A stretch of 64,000 bases of DNA from positions 83,202,713-83,266,712 of the forward strand of contig CM044310.1 of assembly GCA_024291935.2 (NCBI GenBank), read 5' to 3'. The notes under the pieces were generated by a model. It searched no databases. It was not told the origin of the DNA and saw only the letters and a program-made list of their open reading frames with translations. Positions 21,630 through 33,571 of the stretch are shown here, one piece after another. The translations under genes were made by a program, and so were the position numbers. The first letter of the stretch is position 1. The number at the start of each line of letters is the position of its first letter. The stretch comes from Okapia johnstoni. Taxonomy: Eukaryota > Chordata > Mammalia > Artiodactyla > Giraffidae.

Positions 21630-22330
21630 CCTCCTGCTGCTGCGATGTCTCCCACCCCTGGTCCCCTCCTCGGCCCAGCCGCCAGCTGACACGTGATGCA
21701 GGCTCACAAAGGGAAGAATTCCGCAGGCTCGGCTCTGAGCTTGTTCACAATTTGTCACATTGTTCCCCCACTTTGCTGCACGTATGAGATATGTAAGACC
21801 CCCGACGGCTCTGAGACCACTGCCGGGGGCCGGGCACAATGGGGGAGAGCTGAGGCTGCATTGTGGCCGTAACCTGGGGTTCCTTTGCCTTTGTGACTGC
21901 CGATGAGATGCGTCAGGCCGTGGGGGTGCGCCTTTGTGAGGGCAATTAAAACCGGGAGGGAGAGGGTGAGGAGGCAAGGGCTACGGGGGCTCCCGCGGGC
22001 CAGTTACTCAGCGGGAAGAAGGGCAGCGTATTTGTCTAGGATCGTGCTCCCTCGCAGAACTCCCCGTAGGCAAAGCTGATAAGCTACTACGGGCACAGCC
22101 CTGAAACTCGCAAGTTTCAGTAACTTGCAAGTTGGTTTGGCTCTGGTCACTTACTTGTCCAGACCCTCTGGTGGGTGTGCTCCCAGGCTCCCAGGTGGGC
22201 GGGACAGTGTAATTCTGGTTTGTGTTCAAAGAACAAGCAGAATCGGAGCCGGCCTACTTGGGGATGGCAGCGACTGTATGAGGCTACAGCAGCCTTGTGT
22301 ACTGGCAGCCTCGGTCACTGTGGCTGAAGC
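21630..22330. other. CpG-rich unique block, possible regulatory island
   Basis: Repeat-free sequence with unusual CpG density for this window: roughly twenty CpG between 21800 and 22100 by eye, including 'cccgcgggcc', 'tgccgggggccggg' and 'gatgcgtcaggccg'. It also has 'gacacgtgatgc' (E-box-like) near 21689. This could be a small CpG island or enhancer. No transcript or splice pattern can be shown from sequence alone. Confidence 0.4.
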
Positions 22331-22574
22331 CCGCGTTCCAAACACCTTCTTTAGAGACGGACCGAGGCTCTGGAGTCACATCTCTGGTTCCCTGACACCC
22401 TGTGTTCTTTACCCTTTTGTAGATGCCTGCATGGATGCTCCCATTAGTGTGTAGCCATTGTGAGACTCAATTTCCTTACCTGCGAATGGGGGAAACTCTT
22501 AGCCCTGTAAAGCTTAGGAATAGAAGGCTGGGCCCAATTATCTCACTCTCTTGCTTCGTTGCTTCTTTTTTCCC

Positions 22575-24190
22575 CCCTCATTTTTTAATTATAAGAAGAT
22601 ATCACAAGTATAGTATATGTAACACCTATTGAGGCTGTGAAGTGTAATAGTAATAAACACCATGTACTCACCACTCAGATTAAGAACTAGGATGTTGCCA
22701 ATATGTTTGTGGTTCCCTGTGTGCTTCTCTCCAATCTCACTACCCTGCCTCCTCACTCTCACAAATGTAAACAGAATATGCACGTGTGTATGCACACACA
22801 GGTATAAATACAAAAAGTCAAAGTGTTAGTCACTCAGTCGTGTCTGACTCTTGGCAACCGCATGGACTGGGGCCCGCCAGGCTCTTCTGTCCATGGAATT
22901 CTCCAGGCAAGAATACTGGAGTGGGTCACCGTTCCCTTCTCCAGGGGATCTTCCTGACCCAGGGATCAAACCTGGGTATCCCACATTGCAGGAAGATTCT
23001 TTACCGCTTGAACCACTAGGGAAGCGTAAAAACAGAAGCAGATCATAAGTGGTGAGAAATTTCAACATGTATGGAAGTGGAGAGAATTGATAATAACCCT
23101 GCATCACCCAGCTGCAGCCATCATCAACTCATGGCCAACGTTATTTCATCTTGTTTCATATCTACCTTGCCAACTTCCCTTCCTCATTGATGCAAATAAC
23201 TGTAGCTTATTCATTTTTGCTGCTGGGTAGTATTTCATTATATGCATATTCCATCATTTATTTATTTATTCTGCTGTGTATGGGCAGAAATGCACATTCT
23301 TCTATGTATTTAGGCTTTTCCTGTTTGAGCAATTATAAACAAAATTGTTACAAATATTCACAGACATGCCTTTGAAATATATATGGTAGATGGAGAAAAT
23401 TTATATATATGCTGTTGTATAAAAATGTATATGCTAGATAGAGTTGAAATTTTAGGTCTTATTAAGAATATTTGTACCTTTCTAATTTTGTTAGATGCTA
23501 TCAGATTGATTTGCTGACTATTTGTAGTAATTTACTTATACTTCCAAATTGCTGACTTTCTACCACCTCACATCCTCACTGAAACTTGATTTTATTACTA
23601 TTGCTAATATTTAGCCAATCTAGTGGGTACAAAAAGGATCTTCACTACAATTTTTTTCTATGTTTACTGCTGAGGTTGAGCATGTGGTCCATTCTTTGTT
23701 AGCCACTTATGTTTCCTCCTCTGTGAAGTTCCTGTTCATATCTATTGAATTGCTTTTCTTATTCTCCTTAATTTTCAGAAGTTCTTTAAATATTCTAAAT
23801 ACTCAAGTTTTATTGATTGATTATTGATTTTCTGAAAAGTGTATTCTTCCAGTTTGTGGCATTCCCCCACTTTGTTGTTTTTGATAAGCAGAAATTAATT
23901 TTAACATAGTCATGGTTATTGTGATCGGCTCTGTGGTTGTGGTTATTATTATAAGTACTATTACTCTCATTATTTTGATTTTGTGTAAGAAAATTGCACC
24001 CACCCAGTATTCATGAAAAAAAAAATCCCTACATTTCATTTAAAACTCTTAAAGTTTTTGCCTTTAGCATTTAGATGACTGATTTACCTAGAATTCACTT
24101 TGGTGTATGGTGTGAGGTAGGGATCTGATTTTAATTTATTGTGGGTTCTCAATGTCCCTAGAAGTTTTTATTGAATAATTCATCCCATTG
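22575..24190 (-). mobile_element. old L1 LINE (L1M type), antisense, split by a SINE
   Basis: Reads antisense from the 3' UTR into the ORF2 C-terminal region: 'gctgctgggtagtatttcat', 'tttctaccacctcacatcct', 'ttgctaatatttagccaatc', 'tttggtgtatggtgtgaggt'. Heavily mutated with no usable frame. A Bov-tA (22820-23026) is nested in it. Confidence 0.85.
22820..23026 (-). mobile_element. Bov-tA SINE nested in L1
   Basis: Antisense: 'tagtcactcagtcgtgtctg', 'ggatcaaacctgggtatccc', end 'ccactagggaagc'. Confidence 0.95.
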
Positions 24191-24259
24191 AAGTAGTTAA
24201 TAGAGTCAAACTATAGCTTAGTAAGTTACAAGAAGGAAACAGAACAGATGGATGTGGTA

Positions 24260-25450
24260 CAAAAGTAGCTGGGATGTGGGAAAGAAGTTGATCATACAGA
24301 ATGATGAAGTGGTTTTATTTGAACAGATGACATTCTGTATTCAGAGGAAACAAGCCATGGGAGGATTTGCAGGTAAGATTTCAATGCAGAGGAAACAGTG
24401 AGTGCAAAGACCCTGATTTAGAAGGACCTTTGTGGAAGAGGAGAGTGAAAATGTTGGTTTAAAGCTCAACATTTAGAAAACTAAGATCATGGCATCTGGT
24501 CCCATCACTTCATGGCAAATAGATGGGGAAACAGTGGAGACAGTGGCTGACTTTATTTTTCTGGGCTCCAAAATCACTGCAGGTGGTGATTGCAGCCATG
24601 AAATTAAAAGATGCTTACTCCTTGGAAGGAAAGTTATGACCAACCTAGACAGCATATTAAAAAGCAGAGAAATTACTTTGCCAACAAAGGTCCATTTAGT
24701 CAAGGCTATGGTTTTTGCAGTAGTCATGTATTTATGTGAGAGTTGGACTATAAAGAAAGCTGAGCACCAAAGAATTGATGCTTTTGAACTGTAGTGTTGG
24801 GGAAGACTCTTGAGAGTCCCTTGGACTGCAAGGAGATCCAATCAGTCCATCCTAAAGGAAATCGGTCCTGGGTGTTCATTGGAAGGACTGATGTTGAAGC
24901 TGAAACTCCAGTACTTTGGCCACCTGATGCAAAGAGCTGACTCATTTGAAAAGACCCTGATGCTGGGAAAGATTGAGGGCAGGAGGAGGAGGGGACGACA
25001 GAGGATGAGATGGGTGGATGGCATCACTGACTCAACGGACATGGGTTTGGATGGTCTCTGGGAGTTGGTGGTGGACAGGGAGGATAGGTGTGCTGCGGTT
25101 CATGGGGTCGCAAAGAGTTGGACACAACTGAGCGACTGAACTGAACTGAACTGAACTTGCACATCTGAGGAGTAGAAAGAAGCTTTAGAGGGGCTGGAAA
25201 GTAATAAGCAAAGAGAAATTTGTAGAGTCCAAGCTCAGAGAAATTACAATGAGATGGGAATTGGGGTTTTAGTCTAAGTACAGTGGGAAATGATAGGGGA
25301 AACTGTAATCAGGAGAATGGTGGGATCTAATTTATACTTTTAAAAGGTCATGTGGTCTGGAAGGTGAAGAATGTACTATAAGGACCAAAAGTAGAGATAA
25401 TTACAAAGTCCAAGTGGGAGATGATGATGGTCAAGGTGAAGGTCCATATT
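24260..25450 (-). mobile_element. L2-like LINE, antisense, interrupted by BovB
   Basis: Left piece 'cagtgagtgcaaagaccctg' and right piece ('gatctaatttatactttta', 'gtccaagtgggagatgatg') follow the order of a common mammalian L2-type antisense repeat. The BovB at 24436-25157 separates them. Confidence 0.6.
24436..25157 (+). mobile_element. BovB LINE 3' fragment
   Basis: Starts 'gaagaggagagtgaaaatg' just after the YADD region and runs to the (TGAAC)n end. Encodes only the C-terminal RT/thumb region and tail: frame 24489-24794 continues, after a stop, in 24810-25139 ('[15 protein letters not shown]'). 5'-truncated and dead. Confidence 0.95.
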
Positions 25451-25479
25451 GGCAAATGGGAAACTACAGTGTGCCTCTC

Positions 25480-25960
25480 TGCATTCACTCATCTGGCTGG
25501 TTCACACCTGGAGCATGTTCCTGGGAGTCTCAGGAGCACTTTTTTCTCTGCTTCTCCTGTTCTCTAATCTACCTGTCTCTCTGCCCTGGCGTGGCTTTCC
25601 TCTAATTTGTCAGAATCTTCTCCACCCCAAGGCCCTGTTGGCATGATTTCTCTCCCTGAAGCCTTTTCCAGACTCTGTGATTTGCATGCTTAGTTGCTCA
25701 GTCGTGTCTGATGCTGTGACCTCATGGACTGTAGCCCACCAGGCTCCTCTGTTCATGGGATTCTCCAGGCAAGAATACTGGAGTGGGTAGCCATTCCCTT
25801 CTCCAGGGGATCTTCCCTACCCAGGGATTGAACCTGGGTCTCCTGCATTGCAGATGGATTCTTTACCATCTGAGCCACCAGGGAAGCCCTTTCCTGGACT
25901 CCAAGTAGAATAAATCTCGCCACCTTCTGGGCCTTGTTCTCATGCTGCTTTTCCAAACCT
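25480..25960 (+). mobile_element. L2-like LINE fragment, split by a SINE
   Basis: 'ccctgaagccttttccagac' before the SINE and 'tggactccaagtagaataaa' after it are typical L2 3' region words. Confidence 0.5.
25688..25889 (-). mobile_element. Bov-tA SINE nested in L2
   Basis: Antisense: 'ttgctcagtcgtgtctgatg', 'attgaacctgggtctcctgc', end 'tgagccaccagggaagcc'. Confidence 0.95.
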
Positions 25961-26249
25961 ACCTACTGGTCCTTTGCCCAGTTCACCTTGTATTGGCAAT
26001 ACCTGGGTGAACATGTTCTCATCTTGCTATAACAAGCCAAATGCCCTTAAGTCAGTCTCTTCCTCAGTCTGGGCCTCAGTTTCACCATTTAAAAGGGGGA
26101 CCTTTTGCTATCTCCTCTCTAAGACCTTCCTTTCAGACAATAAGGCTCTGTATCATCTTTCTCCTATCTTATTATGTTTAAGCATATTGAGTCTAGGTGT
26201 CACATTTTCATTTTTATCATTATTCCCAGGCTCGTACTGAGTAAATATT

Positions 26250-26697
26250 GATGATTTTTCCAGTAGTCATGTATGGATGTGAGAGTTGGACTGTGAAGAA
26301 AGCTGAGTGCCGAAGAATTGATGCTTTTGAACTGTGGTGTTGGAGAAGACTCTTGAGAGTCCCTTGGACTGCAAGGAGATCCAACCAGTCCATCCTAAAG
26401 GAGATCAGTCCTGGGTGTTCATTGGAAGGACTGATGTTGAAGCTGAAACTCCAGTACTTTGGCCACCTGATGCAAAGAGCTGACTCATTTGAAAAGACCC
26501 TGATGCTGGGAAAGATTGAGGGCAGGAGGAGAAGGGGACAACAGAGGATGAGATGGTTGGATGGTATCACCAACTCCATGGACATGAGTTTGGGTAAACT
26601 CTGGGAGTTGGTGATGGACAGGGAGGCCTGGCGTGCTGCAATTCATGGTGTCGCAGAGTCAGACACGACTGAATGACTGAACTGAACTGAACTGAAA
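26250..26697 (+). mobile_element. BovB LINE 3' fragment
   Basis: Starts within 'tttttccagtagtcatgtat' and ends in 'gaactgaactgaactgaa'. Frame 26248-26676 (142 codons) is nearly continuous across the whole C-terminal piece ('[18 protein letters not shown]'), so this copy is relatively young. Confidence 0.95.
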
Positions 26698-26699
26698 TA

Positions 26700-27294
26700 A
26701 TCATTATTTGCCAATAAGTATTCATTCATTCTCGATGGTGTTTTGTGGGCTATGAAAAAGGAAAAAGGCAGAAATTTGAGAGTATAGATTAATATTCTTA
26801 GCCCAGTGCCTGCTTTGTTTAGAATCTTCTTGAATATCTATTTGGGGCCCTTCCTGGGTCTGGATTTGTGGTCCTAGATTTGCTATCTTTTTGGTCCTGT
26901 ATTTGCTGTCTTTTTCTGAACATGGTAGCAGTCAGACATGCACGTCTTTGTGACACTTGTATCTGTCCGCATGGATGTGTGTTGTTAAAGTAACCTAGTC
27001 ATTAGCTTTACTTAACAAGTGGTCTGATGACTGGTTACAAATTATCTAGTCCTTTGTGTGGTTGTTGCGGGCTGATTTAACTTGATGGGTTCCGGAGATG
27101 CTGGGAAAGAAGGACAGCATCTCTTCCTTGCCTGGATTCCAAATTGGCAGTTGAACAGCTTGGATATCAGCATTTGAAAAGTTGTGGATTTCTGGTGGCT
27201 GCACCCAAGAATGGTCTTTCAGGACACTGTAGAAAATGGCACATGTCCTCCTCCTTCTCTGTAGGGCTCTCTGTGGGTTATGGGATGCCTCTTA
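26700..27294. other. unique sequence
   Basis: No gene or repeat recognised. Confidence 0.5.
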
Positions 27295-27790
27295 AGTTCA
27301 TTATTTCTTGAACATCTATTGGCCCTGACATTCTTAGAGACATAAGCTATGATCTCTGCCCCCAGGAGCTTCCAAGATTAAAGGCATTGGCCCTGTGTCC
27401 AGAGAACTCTGAACCCAACTTGGCAAGAACGATGGGAGACGTGTACTCAGGATCTGACATGGGATGAAATCAAGAAAGCCTTCTCAGAAGAAGTTGCATT
27501 TGAGATGAATCTTAAAGGGTGGATTGCCAATGGCCAAATGGAGAATGGCATTCCAGAGAGGTGGAAGAGCATACATAAATATAGGTACATAAAGAATGTT
27601 CCCTGTAAAGCAGGGAGTTCAGTGAGCCTAAAAGTATGATGCGTGTTTGAAAAGGGAGAGTATTAAGAACCTGGGAGCAATGCTTGGACTTTACCACTAA
27701 GCAACAGGCAGAAGAGACTAAGCTATGGTTTCTAGGCAGGGGACTTTACTTTGGGTGACAGCATCAAGGTCGGAAAGTTCTGGGAGACAC
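27295..27790 (-). mobile_element. L2-like LINE, antisense
   Basis: 'catctattggccctgacatt', 'cccccaggagcttccaagat', 'agaagttgcatttgagatga', 'atggcattccagagaggtgg' follow the antisense L2 order. Confidence 0.65.
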
Positions 27791-28034
27791 TGGGGGAGGG
27801 AAGTCCCCTAGAAGGCCTTCTGGGAAAGTTTAGATGAGAAAGGGCTAGAGCATGTGGAATGAAATGAAAAGGAACAATTTGAGAGACATTTAAGGGAGAG
27901 AATAAACAAGGCTTGGTGACCACCCAGATAGGGAGAGAGAAACCCAGATGGGTTGGGCAACTGGGTGAATGGGTGATGCCAGCTAAAACAGTGAACTGGG
28001 TAAATGAGTCATGCCAGTTCAAGATCTCCAGTGG

Positions 28035-28690
28035 CATTCCAGAGGCCTAGAACAAAAGCCAAATTCCTTTCTGTGCCCAGCAAGTCCCACCCTTATGTGG
28101 TTCTGCTTTCAGATCTCACCTCCTGCCACTGTTGTGTTACTCTTTCTCTGCAACCACAGGGCTCCCCATTGTGTGTCTCAATATCCAGGCTTGCGGCCAC
28201 CTTCTGAATGTTGTACTTGCTGACATCTCTGCATGAAATACTCTGCCCCAGTCTTTACACGGCTGACTCCTTGTCATGACTTGGATCTCCAGTCACATCG
28301 TCTTCTCAACCATGTCTTCCCTTCCCTGGTGTTCCCATGTAATGTGGCCCAAAGCTACCCACTCTGTACTCCATCACTTTATTTTCTACGTAAGACTTCT
28401 CACTAGTATCTGAAAAGGAATTTTTTCTTTTACTGTAGACACATTTCTTCCCTATGTTCCTTTCTAGAAGTTCAGTTCCAGGAGAAGGGTCACCATGTTT
28501 CACCACTCAACAGCCCTATTTAGAAAGAACACAACGTGATTGGTGCCTTTTACAGTTGTATAATCTGGTAGTCTTGCCCATGAGAGCAGAGAAATCATCT
28601 CTATCATTCACTTCTGTGGCTCAGTGCCTAGAATGGTACATAGTACATAAAAAGGCCCTAAAAGTATATTTATTGAGTGGCTCAGGAAAA
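28035..28690 (+). mobile_element. L2 LINE 3' region
   Basis: 'agtcccacccttatgtggtt', 'ctcacctcctgccactgt', 'gaaatactctgccccag', and the 3' end 'ctcagtgcctagaatggtac' to 'tatttattgagtgg'. Ancient and non-coding. Confidence 0.75.
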
Positions 28691-28790
28691 TGAGAAGCAG
28701 CCTTTGCATGTTGTGGAAGTAGCTCATAAGGTTTCATTTTGTTTTGGATGTGTTGAGCTTGAGTTGCCCAAGCAACATCCAGCATTGTGT

Positions 28791-28997
28791 TGTGCTTAGT
28801 CACTCAGTTGTGCCCGACTTTTTGCGATCCTGTGGGCTGTAGCCCTCCAGGCTCCTCTGTCCATGGGGATTCTCCAGACAAGAGTACTGAAGTGAGTTGC
28901 CATTCCCTCCTCCAGGGGATCTTCCAAATCCAGGGATCCAACCCAGGTCTCCACATTGCAGGAGGATTCTTTACTGTTTGAGCCAAGAGGGAAGCCC
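28791..28997 (-). mobile_element. Bov-tA SINE
   Basis: Antisense: 'tagtcactcagttgtgcccg', 'caacccaggtctccacattg', end 'agccaagagggaagccc'. Confidence 0.94.
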
Positions 28998-28999
28998 TG

Positions 29000-29689
29000 G
29001 TATAGGAGCAGTTTAGAAATATGAGTCCAGGAAGAGACAAAACAACCTAGAGATGCAGTCTTGACTCTTTAAACACATCCTCAGAGACCTAGGACCTAGT
29101 CTTTCAACTTAGAATATCATGTTCCTATCTGGGGATTCACTTGTCTCTTGTCTTGGTCTGTTTTATTTCTTTTTTTTTTTTCTCGTGCCTGTGAGATATT
29201 ATTTACTTACAGATTTGGTTTGAAAGTTTCCAGTTTGGGAAGTAATGAAATCTAGTGCTTTTATAGATTATTAGGGAACATAACAGCAAGTTAAAGCATT
29301 TCAGTACGAGGTATAGAAAAAATAGTGACTCAATACTTTCACCCACAGTCTTTTGGTGACAATGACCAAAAGCAGGCAGGATGATGTAGTTGTCAGTCTA
29401 GAGGAAAGCCATGCATTTAGGAACTGCAAATACATAAAATCATCATCCCTCTATCCTCTGCCCATGCAGACCGTGCTAACCAATCCCAAGATTGATTTTT
29501 TTTTTTAAAAAGAGAGAGCACAGAGCACATTAAAGCCTAAAATTCTTCAACATGGCACTTCAGGCAGATGCTAGTCATCTGGACTTGAAAGCTATTTTGC
29601 CATATATCAAGACTTTCTTCTGATTTCTACTTTGCAAAGCAGAGAAATACTAACTCCAGGAATGAAACTTCCTCCCTGCTGGGTCATAT
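29000..29689. other. unique sequence
   Basis: No gene or repeat recognised apart from short T/A runs (29169-29181, 29498-29510). Confidence 0.5.
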
Positions 29690-30214
29690 TGTTGTTGTTT
29701 AGTCCCTAATGCATATCTGACTCTTTGCGACCCCATGGACTGCAGCATGATAGGCTTCCCTGTCCTTCACTATCTCCTGGAGTTTGCTCAAACTCATGTA
29801 CATTGAGTCAGTGATGCCATCCAGCCATCTCATCCTCTGTCACCTGCTTCTTCTCCTGCCCTCAGTCTCTCCTAGCATCAGGGTCTTTTCCAACGAGCCA
29901 GTACTTTGCATCACGTGGCCAAAGTATTGGAGCTTCAGCTCCAGCAACAGTCTTTCCAATGAATATTTAGGACTGATTTCCTTTAGGATTGACTGGTTGG
30001 ATCTCTGTGCTGTCCAAGGGACTCTCAAGAGTCTTCTCCAGCACCAGAGTTTGAAAGCATCAATTCTTTGGTACTCAGTCTTCTTTATGGTCCACCTCTC
30101 ACATCTAAACATGACTATTGGAAAAACCATAGCTTTGACTGTATAGACCTTTGTCAGCAAAGTAATGTCTCTGCTTTTTAATATGCTCTCTAGGTTTGTC
30201 ATAGCTTTTCATGC
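29690..30214 (-). mobile_element. BovB LINE 3' fragment
   Basis: Antisense BovB from its 3' end ('ttgttgtttagtccctaat') to 'aggtttgtcatagctttt'. The minus-strand frame 29840-30202 (120 codons) reads the C-terminal region without a stop. Confidence 0.94.
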
Positions 30215-30424
30215 TGATTCATGTACCACTCAGAATATCTATGAACACATTTTTTGGGTGGGGGACACTATAGATCATAAATGGCTCAGGTATAGTCTTG
30301 TCTGCAGGCAGACAGAGTCATTTCAGTCCTGGAAATTGTCAATACTCTATTAGAGGAAGTGGGGGATGCAAGATCAGCAAATGCAGAAATCAGATAAGAG
30401 CAGGGGCTGCTGGGAGAGATTTGC

Positions 30425-31285
30425 TTTCTCATTTAATAAGAATCTCTTGAGAACTACAATGGGCCAGGCACTATTCCAGGCACTGGGGATACAGCGGTGA
30501 ACAAGACAAAAACATTGACCCAACATTCACAAAACTTAATATTTAGTCTGGGCAAAAATCTACATAATCTACATTTATTTTTGTAGTGCCTATGTATTTG
30601 TACGTGTACATACCTTACATATTTAGGTGTAAGGTGTGGGCTTACACCTATATACAGGTATGGGTTTCCCTGATGACTAAGACAGTAAAGAATCTGCCTG
30701 CAATGCAGGAAATCTGGGTTCGAGCCTTGAATTGGGAAGATACCCTGGAGAAGGCAACGGCAACCCACTCCAGTATTCTTGCCTGGAGAATTCCATGGAC
30801 AGAGAATCCTGGCAGGCTACAGTCCATGGGGTCACAAAGAGTCGGACACAACTGAGTTAGTAACACTCATTTACAGGTGTAAATATCCATATAGCAAATT
30901 AAAGCCATGATTTCAGGCAGTGGTAATTAGAAATAGGAGAGAGTGATGAGAGAGGATGAGCAATGTTACATCAAGCGGTCAGATAAGACCTTCTGGAAGG
31001 TGGCACTGATCTAAGAGAGAAATGACAGAAAGAAATGAGCAATGCAGAGACATGATTATGAGCATCCCAGGCAGAGGGAACGGCAAGCAGAAGGGTCTGG
31101 AGGTGAAAGTGAGCCTGCTGTGTTGGAAGAGGCTAGTATGACTACCTGATTAGGGAGAGAAATACCTGCAATGTGGCAGAGGCTGGTTCACTGGAGGTTT
31201 CCTAGATCATCGAGAACTTTCTAGCCCACAGTAAAGAGTTGAGATGTTATTCTCATTGTGATAGGAAACCTTTAGAAATTTTGTT
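30425..31285 (-). mobile_element. L2-like LINE, antisense, split by a SINE
   Basis: 'gggccaggcactattccagg', 'tggggatacagcggtgaac', and after the SINE 'caggcagagggaacggcaag'. The far right end is increasingly uncertain. Confidence 0.65.
30663..30865 (+). mobile_element. Bov-tA SINE
   Basis: 'gggtttccctgatgactaag', 'gcctgcaatgcaggaaatct', 'aaagagtcggacacaactga'. Confidence 0.95.
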
Positions 31286-31864
31286 TTCCTTTTTTTTAAA
31301 AAAGATCTCCATGGGTGTTATGGGACAGGGACCACAAGAAAGTAAGTCAGGAGAATGACCAGTTTAAAAAAAAAAAAGGATATTCTATTCTCCATTGGGA
31401 AAAAAATACCCAGTCTTGCAACTCAAAAAAAAAAAAAATGAGTCTCCACACCTGGGAAGGCTGGTCATCACCCTGTCCTTTCGCCTGGTGTGTCTTCATT
31501 TGTCCTCCGTGGTTACAGTCAGCATTAGCCAGTGTGTTCTCTTTTATATTCTTGGTTTCCAAGTCTTTCTGAGTTTGGTTGTTTGTTGTCAGTCTCCCCG
31601 GTGGTCTTTTGTGATTTCTAGGAATCAGGTTCAAAGTCCATGTTTTACCTTGTTTTTAGCCAATCTCCTCTTGGGGTTAATGTAACTTCAATGAGCCTGC
31701 TTGTGGTGATAAACTGGCTCATTTTGCTTATACCAGTAGAAAAAGCCTTCAAGTCTCACATGGAACCAGCAGTCCTTTGTCCCCAGCGAGTCCAGCAGAA
31801 CTCATTCAGTCTACACAGAGTGTTTTCATCTGTGAATGTGTAATGACAATGTCTACTGTTTACT
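31286..31864. other. unique sequence with A-rich runs
   Basis: Poly(A) runs at 31366-31378 and 31424-31438; otherwise no gene or repeat. Confidence 0.5.
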
Positions 31865-31865
31865 G

Positions 31866-31990
31866 TAAAAACCTGTGTTCTGTTTTGGCATATATTATCT
31901 CACTGGGTCTCAAGGCAAAAAAGGAAGTTGTTAATATTATCCCATGGTACAGATGAGGAAACCGAAGTTTAGAAAGGTTGAACAGATTCT
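31866..31990 (-). mobile_element. MIR SINE fragment
   Basis: 'atattatctcactgggtctc', 'ggtacagatgaggaaaccga', 'gtttagaaaggttgaaca'. Confidence 0.8.
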
Positions 31991-32189
31991 GTGGAATGGC
32001 TTTGTAGATGACAAATGATCGCTCTTAACTTCTAATTCTCCTTTTCCTTACGTGTTTAGATTTCTCCAGATAATCCTTTTTGGAATACATGCTATCTCTT
32101 ATCTTCTGAGGATAATATTTTAGCATAAATTACAGCTTCCACTGTGGATTGTGTGTACACAGAGACCAATATTCTTCTTAATGTCTGCT

Positions 32190-32340
32190 TAAATTCCCAA
32201 ATACAGTATTGAGTGGACACTCGTATGTGCCATTGAGCTGAGAGGTACAGGAATTAAAGTGATGATTGAGGCATAACTTCATCCTTGAGGAGCATCTATC
32301 TGGTAGCAGGAGATTATGACACTTCCCCAAGCATCAAAAC
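32190..32340 (-). mobile_element. L2-like fragment
   Basis: 'tattgagtggacactcgtat', 'tgccattgagctgagagg', 'cttgaggagcatctatctgg' suggest the antisense L2 end. Diverged. Confidence 0.45.
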
Positions 32341-32345
32341 TCTAT

Positions 32346-32473
32346 TGAGAATTCCTTGGCGATCCAGAGGTAGAACCCCAGGTTTTCACTGCTGTGGGCT
32401 GGGGTTCGATCACTGGTCAGGGAATTAAGATACCTCAAGACCTGCTGCATGGCCAAAAAAAAAAAAACGACTT
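32346..32473 (+). mobile_element. CHR-type tRNA-Glu SINE
   Basis: 'gaattccttggcgatccaga', 'gggttcgatcactggtcagg', 'ctgctgcatggccaaaaaa'. A-rich end. Confidence 0.85.
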
Positions 32474-32724
32474 TCTATTAATAGAAGTCCAACTGAAAGC
32501 AGCTTAAGAAAAGTGGCAATTAGGCATTAGTAAGTTCAAGAATGAGCTACATTCAGTAAGATGCTTCCCACAGTCATCACCACAAACCTACTGCTTCCAA
32601 AAGGTGAGAAATTACAATCTTTAGTAAAACTGGTCTCTAGTTTTCCTGTTCCAAGTGCCTTAGTAATAAGCGTGGAACTGTAATATGCAGTAAAAGAGTT
32701 CATGACATAAAATGTATATACTCA

Positions 32725-32928
32725 GTGCTTAGTCGCTCAGTGTCCAACTCTTTGCAACCAGATGGACTGTAGACCTCCAGGCTCCCCTGTCTGTGGAATT
32801 TTCCAGGCAAGAATACTGGAGTGGATTGCCATTTTCTTCTCCAGAGGGTCTTCCTGACCTAGGGATTGAACCTGTGTCTCTTGTACTGGCAAGCAGATTC
32901 TTTACCACTTGCACCACCAGGGAAGCCT
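32725..32928 (-). mobile_element. Bov-tA SINE
   Basis: Antisense: 'gcttagtcgctcagtgtcc', 'gggattgaacctgtgtctct', end 'caccaccagggaagcc'. Confidence 0.95.
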
Positions 32929-32929
32929 A

Positions 32930-33036
32930 TATATGTATGCATGTATGTATTATGTAGGAGCCATATACATACACACATGTACATATATATGTACATATAT
33001 GTACATACATGTGTGTGTATATATATATATATATAT
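32930..33036. repeat. TA/TG/CA-rich low-complexity tract
   Basis: Mixed 'tatgtatgcatgtatgtat', 'gtacatatatatgtacata' and (TA)n between two oppositely oriented SINEs. Confidence 0.9.
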
Positions 33037-33247
33037 GGGCTTCCCTGGTGGCTCAGATGATAAAGAATTCACCTGCATTGTGGGAGACCTGGGATTGATC
33101 CCTGGGTTGGAAGATCCCCTGGAGGAATGTTTAGCAACCTACTCCAGTATTCTTGCTTGGAGAATCCCCATGGACAGAGGAGCCTGGCGGGCTACAGTCT
33201 ATGAGGTCACAAAGAGTCAGACATGGCGGAGTGACTCAGCACAGCAC
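33037..33247 (+). mobile_element. Bov-tA SINE inserted in TA tract
   Basis: 'gggcttccctggtggctcag', 'acctgcattgtgggagacct', ends 'actcagcacagcac', followed by 'atgtatatataat', like the TA-rich sequence before it and thus a probable target-site duplication. Confidence 0.95.
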
Positions 33248-33249
33248 AT

Positions 33250-33571
33250 GTATATATAATGGGGATGTGGGTACAACCAAAGTATTGAATGGTGGCCAGA
33301 TGTTGTCCCGGCAAGACGTGTTGGATAAAGAGGAGTTAAGACATCCCTAGACATTTCAGTTACTGGAGCAAATTCGAGGTAAGCCAGTTTGACTTGCATT
33401 TCTCTTATTTACACCCCTAATAGCCCTTTGTAATAATACCAACTTTTCTTGAGTACTTTGATATCCATGGCACAGTTCTAACAATGCTTTTCCTTCTTCT
33501 TGGGTGACTTTCAGTCTTATACCAAATTTTATATTCCTTGTGTACCCCAAAGAGAGAATTTATGGGCATCT
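33250..33571. other. unique sequence
   Basis: No gene or repeat recognised. Confidence 0.5.

Noticed and set aside
21278..21977. Ser-Leu and Arg-Glu repeat proteins on both strands
   Set aside because: Products of the GA microsatellite read in several frames; no gene structure around them.
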